This document shows, in pieces, positions 1-7,433 of a stretch of DNA of 22,301 nucleotides. The notes beneath the pieces were generated by a model. It saw nothing but the letters and a program-made list of their open reading frames with translations, was not told where the DNA came from and did not search any database. The position numbers and the translations under genes are program-made. Source of the DNA: a virus; the IMG/VR virus record IMGVR_UViG_3300009082_000065, positions 1-22,301 of that record, one strand, 5' to 3'. Numbering within the stretch: position 1 is the stretch's first letter; every line of letters starts with the position of its first letter.

Positions 1-738
1 AATTTTTATAGTATCGCTTTTAAAAAGTGGTTTAAATCATATGTGGACGGCGATCTTTCGTATTTTAAGCAATTGAAGACACTGGAGCATACGCCGGACT
101 TCTTAGCGGGTTTTATTTCTGGCCTTATGGACACAGACGGATCGAAAGATTCAATTACCCTCGCAAACCCTACCCTTATTAAGCAGATTGGGCAGATTTT
201 AGCTTTTTTTGGTATCAATACAGTTATCAATAATGCTAGACGTAAACCCTCAACGACTAAGTATGTACCTGGGCACATAGTCACATATCATGAAGCTAAA
301 TATTCAAAACTATCTGATTTTTTGCTTCCACTGTTTGGTAAACGACAATCTTTCGTTGATTTTAGGGAAAAGCAAAATGAGCAGCATCGGTATCCATCTA
401 TTTTAGTTAAGGCTTTTGGCGAATACATCAAAGAGAAGTATGAAATTGGCAATGGTTATTGGCGACTGGAAGTTGGAAAAAAGACTCATTCTAAAATAAA
501 GTATGCTGGAGAATTATGGGGAAACAATATTGAAGGTCATATATATGGTCATAAAATTGATTACTTTATAACCCTAGCTAACTCTCTATGTGAATATGAG
601 TGGGCAGAATATCTCACATTCATCCGTAGTGGATACTATGAAACCATTGATACAGTTGTTTTTGACAAACATTATTTTTACGACTTAGAAGTCGACGTTG
701 ATCACGCATATTGGTCGAATGGCTTTATCAGCCATAAT
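1..738 (+). mobile_element. LAGLIDADG intein (C-terminal part) in the terminase
   Basis: The in-frame segment contains FLAGFISGLMDTDGS (from about 100), which fits the second LAGLIDADG motif (block E) of a DOD homing endonuclease, followed by the usual IKQIGQILAFFGI helix. The splicing C-terminus is intact: block F is YDLEVDVDHAYWSNG and block G is FISHN followed by Thr, that is the penultimate His, terminal Asn and a hydroxyl +1 residue needed for cleavage and ligation. The N-terminal splicing block and the first LAGLIDADG motif must lie upstream of the window. Nothing visible is broken, so splicing and probably endonuclease activity may be retained. The last intein codon is AAT at 736-738. 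Confidence 0.9.
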
Positions 739-2412
739 ACACTTGGAGCAGCTATTGCCGAACTTCTTATAATTTTACATGATCAGAGAGATGTCTGTCA
801 TTTAGGTGCTATTTTGAGTCAGGCAAAACGGTGTTATACATATCAGCAGAAATTCTTTTTAAATTCTAAGATGAAATCTATCTTAATGCCACATGATATA
901 CCGGAAGATAGGCGTATCTTAGAAAAGACTAATATGGAGAAATCCATATTCAATATAAACGGCAATAAAGTCTCCTTGGAAGTTCTTCCTGTTACATTAA
1001 AGAGTGTCAACGGTCCTCACGTTCCACTGATTATAGTAGATGAACTTGATACAGTATCTGGTGAAGGAATTCGTGCGTTCAAAGATATAGCTGGAATGTT
1101 AGACTCTAAGGGAAACAAAAAAGCTCTTAGAGTTGGTATTTCGACTAGAAAATCACGTTATGGTCTAATGAATCAGGCCATGGAGAATGCAGATAAAGAA
1201 GGTCGAACAGTACGCAAATGGACAGTACTAGAGTTTTCCGAACGATGCCCTGATGAACGATCGGGAAAAACTCCAACTGTTGGTTATTATAACCAAGATA
1301 AGTTAATAGTTTTAACGGCTGAAGATTATGCTAAAAAGGATAAAACAGCACAACTAGAATTTTTGCCTTATACTTTTGCCGGAGAGAAATGCTTACAATG
1401 CCCATTGGCTGCATTATGTCTTAGTGATGCTAAAAATCAAAAATCGAAATCTCCAATGTTAAAACCGATTGATGATGCTATAAAAAAGGCCATGGAGAAT
1501 GGACCTGACTGGGCCATTTCTCAGCTTTTTAATCTAAAACCTTCCGTAGAAGGAATCATATATAAAGAGTTTGAAGAAAGACTGCACGTTAAGAACTGGA
1601 ACGAGATGTGGAGTATATTAACTGGAACTCAATTTCCGGGTGAATGTACTCACGACTTGTTTGTTAAAAAATGCAAGCAGATGAAGTTATCCGCGTATGC
1701 CGCTATCGACTGGGGTTGGTCACATCCATCTACTTTAGTAGTAGCATATGTTGATTCTAAAGAAAACGTATATGTCGTTAGATGCGATGGTCGAACTTAT
1801 TATAATAATGCTAACTGGATACATTTAATAAAAACTAAATGGCATAGTTCTTACGGGATCCAGCTCTATTTTCCAGACCTAGCAAATCCAGGCGATGGAC
1901 AGTTGATGCGTCAAGAGGGATTGCCTTGTCCAGATACTGTAGATAAGAATGTTTATAATGGTATACAAATAGTTAAGAAGTGGCTACGATCCTTAGCCAG
2001 TCCGACACCTAAGATTTACTTTGCTAAGGAAACATGTCAACCTATTATCACTGAGTTTGGCATGTATCACTTTGAAGTAGATGCTGCAGGCGATATAACG
2101 GATACACCGTCTAAGGAATTTGATCACTGGCTTGATGCACTTCGTTATATGTTGTATGGATTATTTGGTAAAGCGTCTATGATTACTGCTGGTTATGGAC
2201 TAGATTTTGAAGAAAAAACACCCATGGATAACAGTGGGAACTACTTACGAACTCCTTCCGCGGCCGAATTCGCAAAACAGAACGGTATAACTATTGAGGA
2301 TGATATCAATAATATCAAGAAGATTGGCGAAGTAGGTACCTTAAGCGAACTAATGAAGGACGACGACGATGATGCACCTGGGGGTGCAGGTAACTTTTTG
2401 TGGAGTTTTTAA
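1..2412 (+). CDS. terL: Terminase large subunit (3' part), interrupted by an intein; 5' end outside window
   Basis: The frame is open from base 1 to the TAA at 2410-2412, so the gene is truncated on the left; the GTG at 43 is internal. Codons up to 738 are intein and the terminase resumes with Thr at 739. The ATPase half shows a Walker B motif, LIIVDELD, at about 1027-1050 (acidic pair at 1039-1044), followed by VGISTRKS, typical of the coupling motif. The C-terminal RNase H-like nuclease shows AAIDWGWSHPST (Asp codon at 1708), a middle acidic segment YFPDLANPGDG near 1870, and DHWLDALRY (Asp codons 2122 and 2134). TerL motors pump DNA into proheads through the portal, which is encoded next. 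The Walker A motif is not in the window, but the extein restarting with T-L-G-A-A places the intein inside the P-loop, just before its Thr. A Cys cluster (CLQC...C, about 1390-1420) lies between the two domains. The gene ends in a TAATG overlap with the next gene. Confidence 0.93.
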   Translation, partial: NFYSIAFKKWFKSYVDGDLSYFKQLKTLEHTPDFLAGFISGLMDTDGSKDSITLANPTLIKQIGQILAFFGINTVINNARRKPSTTKYVPGHIVTYHEAKYSKLSDFLLPLFGKRQSFVDFREKQNEQHRYPSILVKAFGEYIKEKYEIGNGYWRLEVGKKTHSKIKYAGELWGNNIEGHIYGHKIDYFITLANSLCEYEWAEYLTFIRSGYYETIDTVVFDKHYFYDLEVDVDHAYWSNGFISHNTLGAAIAELLIILHDQRDVCHLGAILSQAKRCYTYQQKFFLNSKMKSILMPHDIPEDRRILEKTNMEKSIFNINGNKVSLEVLPVTLKSVNGPHVPLIIVDELDTVSGEGIRAFKDIAGMLDSKGNKKALRVGISTRKSRYGLMNQAMENADKEGRTVRKWTVLEFSERCPDERSGKTPTVGYYNQDKLIVLTAEDYAKKDKTAQLEFLPYTFAGEKCLQCPLAALCLSDAKNQKSKSPMLKPIDDAIKKAMENGPDWAISQLFNLKPSVEGIIYKEFEERLHVKNWNEMWSILTGTQFPGECTHDLFVKKCKQMKLSAYAAIDWGWSHPSTLVVAYVDSKENVYVVRCDGRTYYNNANWIHLIKTKWHSSYGIQLYFPDLANPGDGQLMRQEGLPCPDTVDKNVYNGIQIVKKWLRSLASPTPKIYFAKETCQPIITEFGMYHFEVDAAGDITDTPSKEFDHWLDALRYMLYGLFGKASMITAGYGLDFEEKTPMDNSGNYLRTPSAAEFAKQNGITIEDDINNIKKIGEVGTLSELMKDDDDDAPGGAGNFLWSF

Positions 2413-2999
2413 TGGGCTTTAATGCTAATGATTTTGTTTATTTAAAAGGAACTATAAAACGCTACCGTTTGTCTTGTGATTCATGTGGATGTGATCGTGG
2501 GTATGGTATGAAATCGCGGAGTAATATGCGGTGCAAACGATGTTCGCATGCCGGTAAGGACTATATTGGGAAACGTACTGAAGAATATCGGCAAAAGATG
2601 AGTCTAGCTAAAAAAGGGCAAATTCCCAAAAATAAATCAAATATCAGTGACTCCCACCGTCGATTACGTCACAATATTAGTAGTTTAATGGGTCATTATT
2701 TATCAGATCGTAGGTATATTAATAATAAAACCAGTAAACTTAAATATTTAGAATTTTCTATAGTCGAATTAAAGGATCATTTGGAAAGTAAGTTTCAACC
2801 TGGCATGTCTTGGGACAATTATGGTAGAAAATTAGGTAAACGGTGTTGGCATATCGACCAAGCTATTCCTGATAGCTGGTTTGATTACAATGACCCGTAT
2901 AGTCCTGAGTTTAATAAATGTTGGTCATTGGCAAATTTACAACCCAAATGGGAAGATGAAAATATTGCTAAAAGTAACCGATACGAGGACCATATATGA
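2412..2999 (+). CDS. HNH homing endonuclease, first catalytic His replaced by Gln
   Basis: A 195-residue free-standing endonuclease. The ATG at 2412 is preferred because GGAG at 2402-2405 sits 6 bases upstream and the stop and start overlap as TAATG; a GTG at 2400 is also in frame but lacks this support. The N-terminus has a zinc-ribbon-like C22-x2-C25 and C41-x2-C44 pair. Residues 53-80 resemble a NUMOD3 DNA-binding motif. The C-terminal HNH block runs LESKFQPGMSWDNYG, WHIDQAIP, WSLANLQPKW and N-x2-K. The three plain relatives in this window have IDH where this protein has IDQ (Q150, codon CAA at 2859-2861), so the usual general-base His is missing and cleavage is doubtful. The bases at 2789-2807 are identical to 21569-21587 in the HNH gene at 21108. 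The last codons contain the GAGGA of the ATACGAGGA repeat discussed below. Confidence 0.85.
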   Translation: MGFNANDFVYLKGTIKRYRLSCDSCGCDRGYGMKSRSNMRCKRCSHAGKDYIGKRTEEYRQKMSLAKKGQIPKNKSNISDSHRRLRHNISSLMGHYLSDRRYINNKTSKLKYLEFSIVELKDHLESKFQPGMSWDNYGRKLGKRCWHIDQAIPDSWFDYNDPYSPEFNKCWSLANLQPKWEDENIAKSNRYEDHI

Positions 3000-3146
3000 A
3001 TACTGCGTCATCGCTTACGTCAGGCTTTAAAACATAATTATAAAGGTTGCTCAGCAATAAGGGATCTTAGCTGTACAATATAGGAGCTGAAACATAAGGT
3101 TAGCGACTAATCATACAACCTATGTAATAAGTGATAAATACGAGGA
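2981..3146 (+). repeat. 9-bp direct repeat of a ribosome-binding-site leader flanking the HNH remnant
   Basis: ATACGAGGA occurs at 2981-2989 and again at 3138-3146. Each copy is followed by exactly 6 bases and then ATG (2996 and 3153). The second copy is the portal gene's own ribosome binding site. The first overlaps the last codons of the HNH gene and leads into a short open frame of 13 codons. The matching spacing suggests that the leader of the portal gene was duplicated or recreated when endonuclease DNA entered this intergenic spot. Nine bases alone could match by chance. Confidence 0.5.
3000..3131 (+). pseudogene. Decayed HNH endonuclease remnant
   Basis: Read from 3003, the sequence translates as LRHRLRQALKHNYKG, then CSAIRDLSCTI, a TAG stop at 3081-3083, then ELK. 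This aligns without gaps to residues 120-149 of the HNH endonuclease at 21108 (LRSRLVHAIKNN... to ELK), with 18 of 30 positions identical by eye. A weaker match to that protein's KVACHYTNL segment follows directly (KVSD, a TAA at 3108-3110, SYNL). This implies that the section between, which carries the catalytic HIDH, has been deleted. The remnant is in the same frame as the HNH gene ending at 2999 but beyond its stop. It fills most of the gap before the portal gene and is unlikely to be expressed as a useful protein. Confidence 0.72.
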
Positions 3147-3152
3147 TAACCA

Positions 3153-5084
3153 ATGGGAATTATTGATAGTTTAGTTGATAAAGTACGAGAAGGATTGAAG
3201 TCAGATATCGAATCGCTTATGAAAGCTGATGCAGATTCTTTGACTGAAAAACCCCAGGAAATTAGTTCTAATAAAAACGCAACCGTAGAGAAAGCTATCT
3301 TAAGTGACCCATACTTTGAAAATGCTACTCAGCATTTTATACAACGGACTAAAATGTCGCGTTTGTCTAATAAAACCCTTAAAGACGTGTCGGTGCGGGA
3401 CTGGTTAGTATCTTCTATCATACAGGGTCGTGTTGATACTATTCTTCGCTTTAGTCGTCCGGAACATCGTAGGTTTGAGATGGGATTTCAGTTTGTTAAG
3501 CGAAACCACAATGAGCAGTACACAGATGAAGACAATCGAAAATGTCGAGAATTAGAAGACTATATATATCACTGTGGCAAGACAGACAACGTTCTTCCTG
3601 GTCGTGAGATGCTGTTTGGTGAGTTTTTGAAGTTAACTTTGAGAGATGCCATGACGTTCGGCCATGTAGCATTAGAAAAAGTCTTAACAAGACGCGGTGC
3701 TATTCATCACTTTCGTCCAGTACCCGCAGAATCGACATACCGTATTAATCAGGCAACATCACGAGAAATTATTGAGAGAGAGGTTGAAGCATCTAGACGG
3801 CATTATCTTGATAGACTAAAACGTTTAACTAATGATCCTAATGTATTTGCGGAACAACCTGCAGATCGTGATATAGCTTATTATAAATATGTTCAGATGT
3901 CATATGATAATCGGGTGTTGGCTGCATTCGGCGATGAAGATATGATTTTCAAACTATTTAATCCGCAAAACTTTCCCGATAGTTTAGGTTATTGTTATGG
4001 TCCATTGGAACTAGCTATAATTCAGATTACTAACCACTTAAATGTTGAAAATTATAATGCTAACTTCTTTACACACGGTTACGCAGCCAGAGGTTTACTA
4101 CATCTAAAGGGTACAGTAACACAGTCCGCACTGTCAGCATTCCGTCGTCAGTTCTATAACTCTATCTCCGGTACTCAACACGCGTGGCGAACTCCTATAA
4201 TATCCGGTTTAGATGACGTTCAATGGGTTCAGATGTCCGGATCTGCTAAGGAAATGGAATATATAAACTTCAATCACCATTTGATGCGTACTATTTGTAC
4301 CCAGTTTCAGATTGATCCGGTTGAATTGGGGCTTGATTTCCTTACTAGTCCTAGCAGTCGTTCGTCCGGTCAACAAGCTAACAATGAGTATAAGATCAAT
4401 TATTCTAGGGAACGCGGGTTATATCCTATATTAATGTTTTATGAAGACATGATTAACTGTGACATTATTCCTGCTTTAGATAAAGATCTTGCTAATAAAT
4501 ATATTTTTAAGTTTACCGGTTATACGGACGAAACTCCACAAACTAACATTGCTCTGTTACAGGCTGAGATGACTGTTCATAAAAGCATGAATGATCTACT
4601 TAGAGATGCTAAAAAGACACCAATCGATCATCCGTGTGGTGATCTTCCACTGAATCAACCCTTTTGGGGAGTGGTTGAGAAGAATATGACTCGAGGTGAG
4701 ATTAGAGAATTATTCTTTGGTGATAAAGAGGCTAAAGGCAAACCAGAACTTGCTTATATACCGGCTGATCCGGCATTCTTAGCTTGGAATCAATTCTTGA
4801 TGACCAAAAATCAGATGAAGAAGCAAGAAGCCCAACAAGCTGAAGCAATGCAACAGCAACAACAGCAGGCGCAAATTGACGCTAAACACGCCGAAGGTGA
4901 ACATAGTCGCGAACAGGAACAACACGATATGGAAATGCAAGAAGCTAAATCAAGACAAGCACATGCAGCCGTTACTGGTGGTCAGTCACTGCATGATACT
5001 GCTAAACAATTTGGCGCTGCAAGTAAACCGCTAGAAATTGGCGGCCAGTCAGTCGCTAATCCTATCAATGCTATGGATAAATAA
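3153..5084 (+). CDS. Portal protein
   Basis: A 643-residue protein encoded just after terL, where the portal gene sits in most tailed phages. Portals form the dodecameric ring at one head vertex, nucleate prohead assembly and serve as the DNA channel and terminase docking site. The body (roughly residues 60-480) has the mixed helical composition of portals, with an early RDWLVSSIIQGRVDTILRF segment, GYCYGPLELAI, and the conserved-looking FLTSPSSRSSGQQANNEYK stretch near residue 405. I recognise it mainly by context, length and overall pattern. The tail from about residue 545 is a charged, Gln-rich helix with a poly-Gln run near 4850-4870. The N-terminus contains LMKAD (22-26), a possible maturation-protease site. 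The start is supported by GAGGA at 3142-3146, 6 bases upstream of ATG. Confidence 0.85.
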   Translation: MGIIDSLVDKVREGLKSDIESLMKADADSLTEKPQEISSNKNATVEKAILSDPYFENATQHFIQRTKMSRLSNKTLKDVSVRDWLVSSIIQGRVDTILRFSRPEHRRFEMGFQFVKRNHNEQYTDEDNRKCRELEDYIYHCGKTDNVLPGREMLFGEFLKLTLRDAMTFGHVALEKVLTRRGAIHHFRPVPAESTYRINQATSREIIEREVEASRRHYLDRLKRLTNDPNVFAEQPADRDIAYYKYVQMSYDNRVLAAFGDEDMIFKLFNPQNFPDSLGYCYGPLELAIIQITNHLNVENYNANFFTHGYAARGLLHLKGTVTQSALSAFRRQFYNSISGTQHAWRTPIISGLDDVQWVQMSGSAKEMEYINFNHHLMRTICTQFQIDPVELGLDFLTSPSSRSSGQQANNEYKINYSRERGLYPILMFYEDMINCDIIPALDKDLANKYIFKFTGYTDETPQTNIALLQAEMTVHKSMNDLLRDAKKTPIDHPCGDLPLNQPFWGVVEKNMTRGEIRELFFGDKEAKGKPELAYIPADPAFLAWNQFLMTKNQMKKQEAQQAEAMQQQQQQAQIDAKHAEGEHSREQEQHDMEMQEAKSRQAHAAVTGGQSLHDTAKQFGAASKPLEIGGQSVANPINAMDK

Positions 5085-5096
5085 CCAATAGTACAG

Positions 5097-5126
5097 GGTC
5101 TCCTGGTATAATACAGCCAGGAGATC
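5097..5126 (+). promoter_or_regulatory. Extended -10 promoter inside a hairpin that covers the next gene's ribosome binding site
   Basis: TCTCCTGG (5099-5106) pairs perfectly with CCAGGAGA (5117-5124). One G-U and one G-C pair extend this to a 10-bp RNA stem (5097-5126). The 10-base loop is TATAATACAG, and TGGTATAAT (5104-5112) is an extended -10 promoter. The ribosome binding site AGGAG of the following HNH gene (5119-5123) is in the right arm. RNA reading through from the portal gene would hide the site. RNA starting about 7 bases after the -10 (near 5119) would lack the left arm and leave it free. The regulatory outcome is inferred. Confidence 0.75.
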
Positions 5127-5129
5127 ATT

Positions 5130-5789
5130 ATGCTAGATAAATCCGATTACCAAATAATTGCCAAATATAAAAAACGATATCGGGCAAGCTGCAACCTATG
5201 TGGCATCGCCCGCGGCTATTTAACTGAAGATGGCAGCGGCTTATGTTATTCTTGCGCTATCACTAAACGCAATATAGGACATGGCTTCGCCGCCATAGAC
5301 GATAAGATCAATGATGGTGAGCAAACCAAATATCGGGCATATTGCTCTACGTGTGGGAAAGATAGAGGTTATGTTCGCAGTAGGAATATTGGTAAGTCTT
5401 GTGCTTCCTGCGCAGCATCGATACGCAACAAGAAGCGCTATAAGTCCGCCGATCCGCTGGTAATAGCTCATCGACATCTACGCCAGATAATTAAAAGTGC
5501 TATATCCCGTAAAATGCGCCTTCGGGGATCGAGTAAAAACGGTCAATCGATAACTAAAGTCTTGCCTTATTCTGTAGCTGAATTGAAGACCAGTATAGAA
5601 TCTAAGTTCCAACCAGGAATGTCATGGGATAATTATGGTGAGTGGGAAATAGATCATCGTATACCTGACTCGTGGTTCGAGTATTCTTCTGTTACGGATC
5701 CTGCATTTATTGCTAGTTGGTCATTAGCTAATTTACAACCAAAATGGAAACATCTGAACCGCCAAAAATCTAATAAGTTCGCTGATTGA
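5130..5789 (+). CDS. HNH homing endonuclease with duplicated zinc-ribbon module
   Basis: A 219-residue free-standing HNH endonuclease. Residues 15-45 and 67-97 are two copies of the same module, [K/R]YRA-x-C-x2-CG-x2-RGY followed by a second C-x2-C (C21/C24/C39/C42 and C72/C75/C91/C94), probably zinc-binding DNA contacts. The C-terminal nuclease shows ESKFQPGMSWDNYG (157-170), EWEIDHRIP with D175-H176, SLANLQPKW with N201, and N210-x2-K213, so all expected catalytic positions are present. It is closely related to the HNH proteins at 2412, 5868 and 21108. The ATG at 5130 is 6 bases after AGGAG, which lies in a hairpin that also contains a promoter. The gene sits between portal and kinase genes and looks like a mobile insertion rather than part of the head pathway. 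Confidence 0.88.
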   Translation: MLDKSDYQIIAKYKKRYRASCNLCGIARGYLTEDGSGLCYSCAITKRNIGHGFAAIDDKINDGEQTKYRAYCSTCGKDRGYVRSRNIGKSCASCAASIRNKKRYKSADPLVIAHRHLRQIIKSAISRKMRLRGSSKNGQSITKVLPYSVAELKTSIESKFQPGMSWDNYGEWEIDHRIPDSWFEYSSVTDPAFIASWSLANLQPKWKHLNRQKSNKFAD

Positions 5790-5817
5790 AATCCACCTCC
5801 AACACCTAGATATCATT

Positions 5818-5850
5818 AACCCGCAGGTACAATATTGTTGCGGGTTTTAT
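5818..5850 (+). terminator. Intrinsic terminator-like hairpin, with a -10-like sequence in the loop
   Basis: AACCCGCA (5818-5825) pairs with TGCGGGTT (5839-5846) and is followed by TT and a short mixed tail, a plausible Rho-independent terminator for the HNH gene ending at 5789. The loop holds GGTACAATA (5826-5834), resembling the GGTATAATA promoter motif seen at other gene starts, so the element may both stop upstream transcription and start the next gene. The T run is short (TTTT), so termination may be partial. Confidence 0.55.
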
Positions 5851-5867
5851 CAATTATTAGGATAATT

Positions 5868-6608
5868 ATGATAGATGAAAATGATTATATAATCAAGCAC
5901 TATTATTCAAGGTTAGGTAGACATAAACCGAAGAGATGGGTAATGCATTATTGTGATAATTGTGGATGCAAAAGGTCTTATGCTCCAAGAAAGCAATCTT
6001 GTTTTTGCCGATCATGCGCTTGTATTGGTAGGATTATTTCGCAAAAGCAAAAAGAATCTATAAGTAAGGCACTTATAGGTAATAAAAACCATCTTGGGAA
6101 TACACCTGAGTCCAGATTGTCAGCAGCTGTGAAATCATGCAAAACTAAAAGATGCGCAACAGCAGAGAAACGTTTGGAATATAGCATAAATGCTGGTGCC
6201 GGTAAAATGGGTTTGTCAGTAGAAGAATATTTAAAAATTAAAGATGAAATAGCAATTAAGCGTAAGATTGCACACAACATGCGGTCGCAAATAGGTAATT
6301 TGATTCGTGGTAAGGTTGGCAAGTTGAGATATGTTGATTGGTCTATGGATGAACTTAAGCAACACCTTGAGTCTTTGTGGCAACCAGATATGAATTGGGA
6401 TAATTATGGTAGAAAAAAGAGTGTACGATGTTGGGAGATTGATCATGTTATTCCTATTAGAGCTAAAAAGGAAGATGGATCATATATATTTACAAATATT
6501 GGTGATCCAATGTCTGATGATTTTAAGCAATGTTTTAAATTAAGTAATTTACAACCACTATGGGCAGATATTAATAATTCCAAGAATAACAATTATAGGG
6601 GAATATAA
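5868..6608 (+). CDS. HNH homing endonuclease
   Basis: A 246-residue protein. The ATG at 5868 is chosen because AGGAT (5859-5863) lies 4 bases upstream and the N-terminus MIDENDY matches the MLDKSDY start of the HNH protein at 5130. An in-frame TTG at 5835 would start inside the terminator hairpin and is rejected. An N-terminal Cys cluster (C29, C32, C45, C47, C50) forms the shared zinc ribbon. Residues 55-95 contain NUMOD3-like motifs. The HNH block shows ESLWQPDMNWDNYG, CWEIDHVIP with H193, LSNLQPLW with N227, and N236-x2-K239, so it looks catalytically intact. The last codons contain AGGGGA (6597-6602), which serves as ribosome binding site for the kinase gene whose GTG start follows the stop directly. 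Confidence 0.87.
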   Translation: MIDENDYIIKHYYSRLGRHKPKRWVMHYCDNCGCKRSYAPRKQSCFCRSCACIGRIISQKQKESISKALIGNKNHLGNTPESRLSAAVKSCKTKRCATAEKRLEYSINAGAGKMGLSVEEYLKIKDEIAIKRKIAHNMRSQIGNLIRGKVGKLRYVDWSMDELKQHLESLWQPDMNWDNYGRKKSVRCWEIDHVIPIRAKKEDGSYIFTNIGDPMSDDFKQCFKLSNLQPLWADINNSKNNNYRGI

Positions 6609-7433
6609 GTGTTTATTATCATTGAAGGAATCGATCGAAGTGGCAAGTCCACTGTTTCTGATTACTATAAAAAACAAGGTTATGAATACATTCATTTCTC
6701 GGCTCCAGATAAAAAATATTCATCGCCAGGGTATGCAGGACCTTCGTATTTGGACGAGATTATTGAAATTTTAATGAATTGCGATGGAAAAAATGTAGTA
6801 TTCGATCGCTCATGGTTTGGTGAATTATTGTGGTCGCAGGTTTACGGTAGACAGCCGCAACTTTCAGAAGATGATATAGATGTTATCCGTGAGTATGAAG
6901 AGCACAATCAAGCCCAGCGGATCCTGATGGTCGATCTTGATGTTGAAGCTCATTGGCAACGCTGCGTAGCTAATAAAGAACCGATGAACCGCAGACAGTT
7001 TGAAGATGCACGTCGTCTATATTCCAAGATGGCACATACATATCAGTTTTCAATACTTTCTCTGCCGGAGTTTATTAAGCAGAACCCTTCTACTATCGCA
7101 GAATCTATGCCTATTATTAAAACAGATACCTTGGCACCTAGTGTAGAGGTACCTCAGACCTCTAGTCGTAATATGTCACCAGAACAAGCAACTTTAGAAA
7201 AAGCTAACGCAATAAATACTATTTTAAAAAGTAAAAGATTGTTTAAACAACAGGGTTGGCCATATGATGATTTGGAGAATCAAGTCCGCATCTTTTTAAA
7301 CGATAGATTAGGTGATTTGCTAGGTAGATCAAAAGATAACGGTATATTGTCTAAAGAAGATATTTTAATTGTTAAAGAGTTTGTTAAGAGATTAAGAGAT
7401 AAAGGAGTTAAGGTAAATGAGCAAAAGTCGTAA
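6609..7433 (+). CDS. Deoxynucleotide/thymidylate kinase-like protein with an unknown C-terminal domain
   Basis: A 274-residue protein starting at GTG 6609, directly after the TAA of the HNH gene and 6 bases after AGGGGA. The N-terminus FIIIEGIDRSGKST is a Walker A loop of thymidylate/deoxynucleoside kinase type (GIDRSGKS, residues 7-14). FDRSW (65-69) resembles the DR motif that positions the nucleotide base. The kinase fold covers about residues 1-165. The rest (about 190-274) is a predicted helical, charged domain I do not recognise. A second, more canonical thymidylate kinase is encoded at 14872, so this one may use another dNMP or a non-nucleotide substrate. The next gene overlaps its 3' end by 17 bases, which suggests translational coupling. 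Confidence 0.7.
   Translation: MFIIIEGIDRSGKSTVSDYYKKQGYEYIHFSAPDKKYSSPGYAGPSYLDEIIEILMNCDGKNVVFDRSWFGELLWSQVYGRQPQLSEDDIDVIREYEEHNQAQRILMVDLDVEAHWQRCVANKEPMNRRQFEDARRLYSKMAHTYQFSILSLPEFIKQNPSTIAESMPIIKTDTLAPSVEVPQTSSRNMSPEQATLEKANAINTILKSKRLFKQQGWPYDDLENQVRIFLNDRLGDLLGRSKDNGILSKEDILIVKEFVKRLRDKGVKVNEQKS

Noticed and set aside
43-45. GTG at 43 as the start of a complete gene
   Set aside because: The frame is open to base 1, and the protein from this point is the middle of an intein whose N-terminal blocks are missing; it is an internal Val codon.
2996-3037. Short frame starting ATG 2996 with a GAGGA site
   Set aside because: Only 13 codons, out of frame with the endonuclease homology of the region; better explained by a duplicated leader.
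5835-5867. TTG at 5835 as start of the HNH gene
   Set aside because: It would begin inside the terminator hairpin without a ribosome binding site; ATG 5868 has AGGAT and matches a paralogue's N-terminus.
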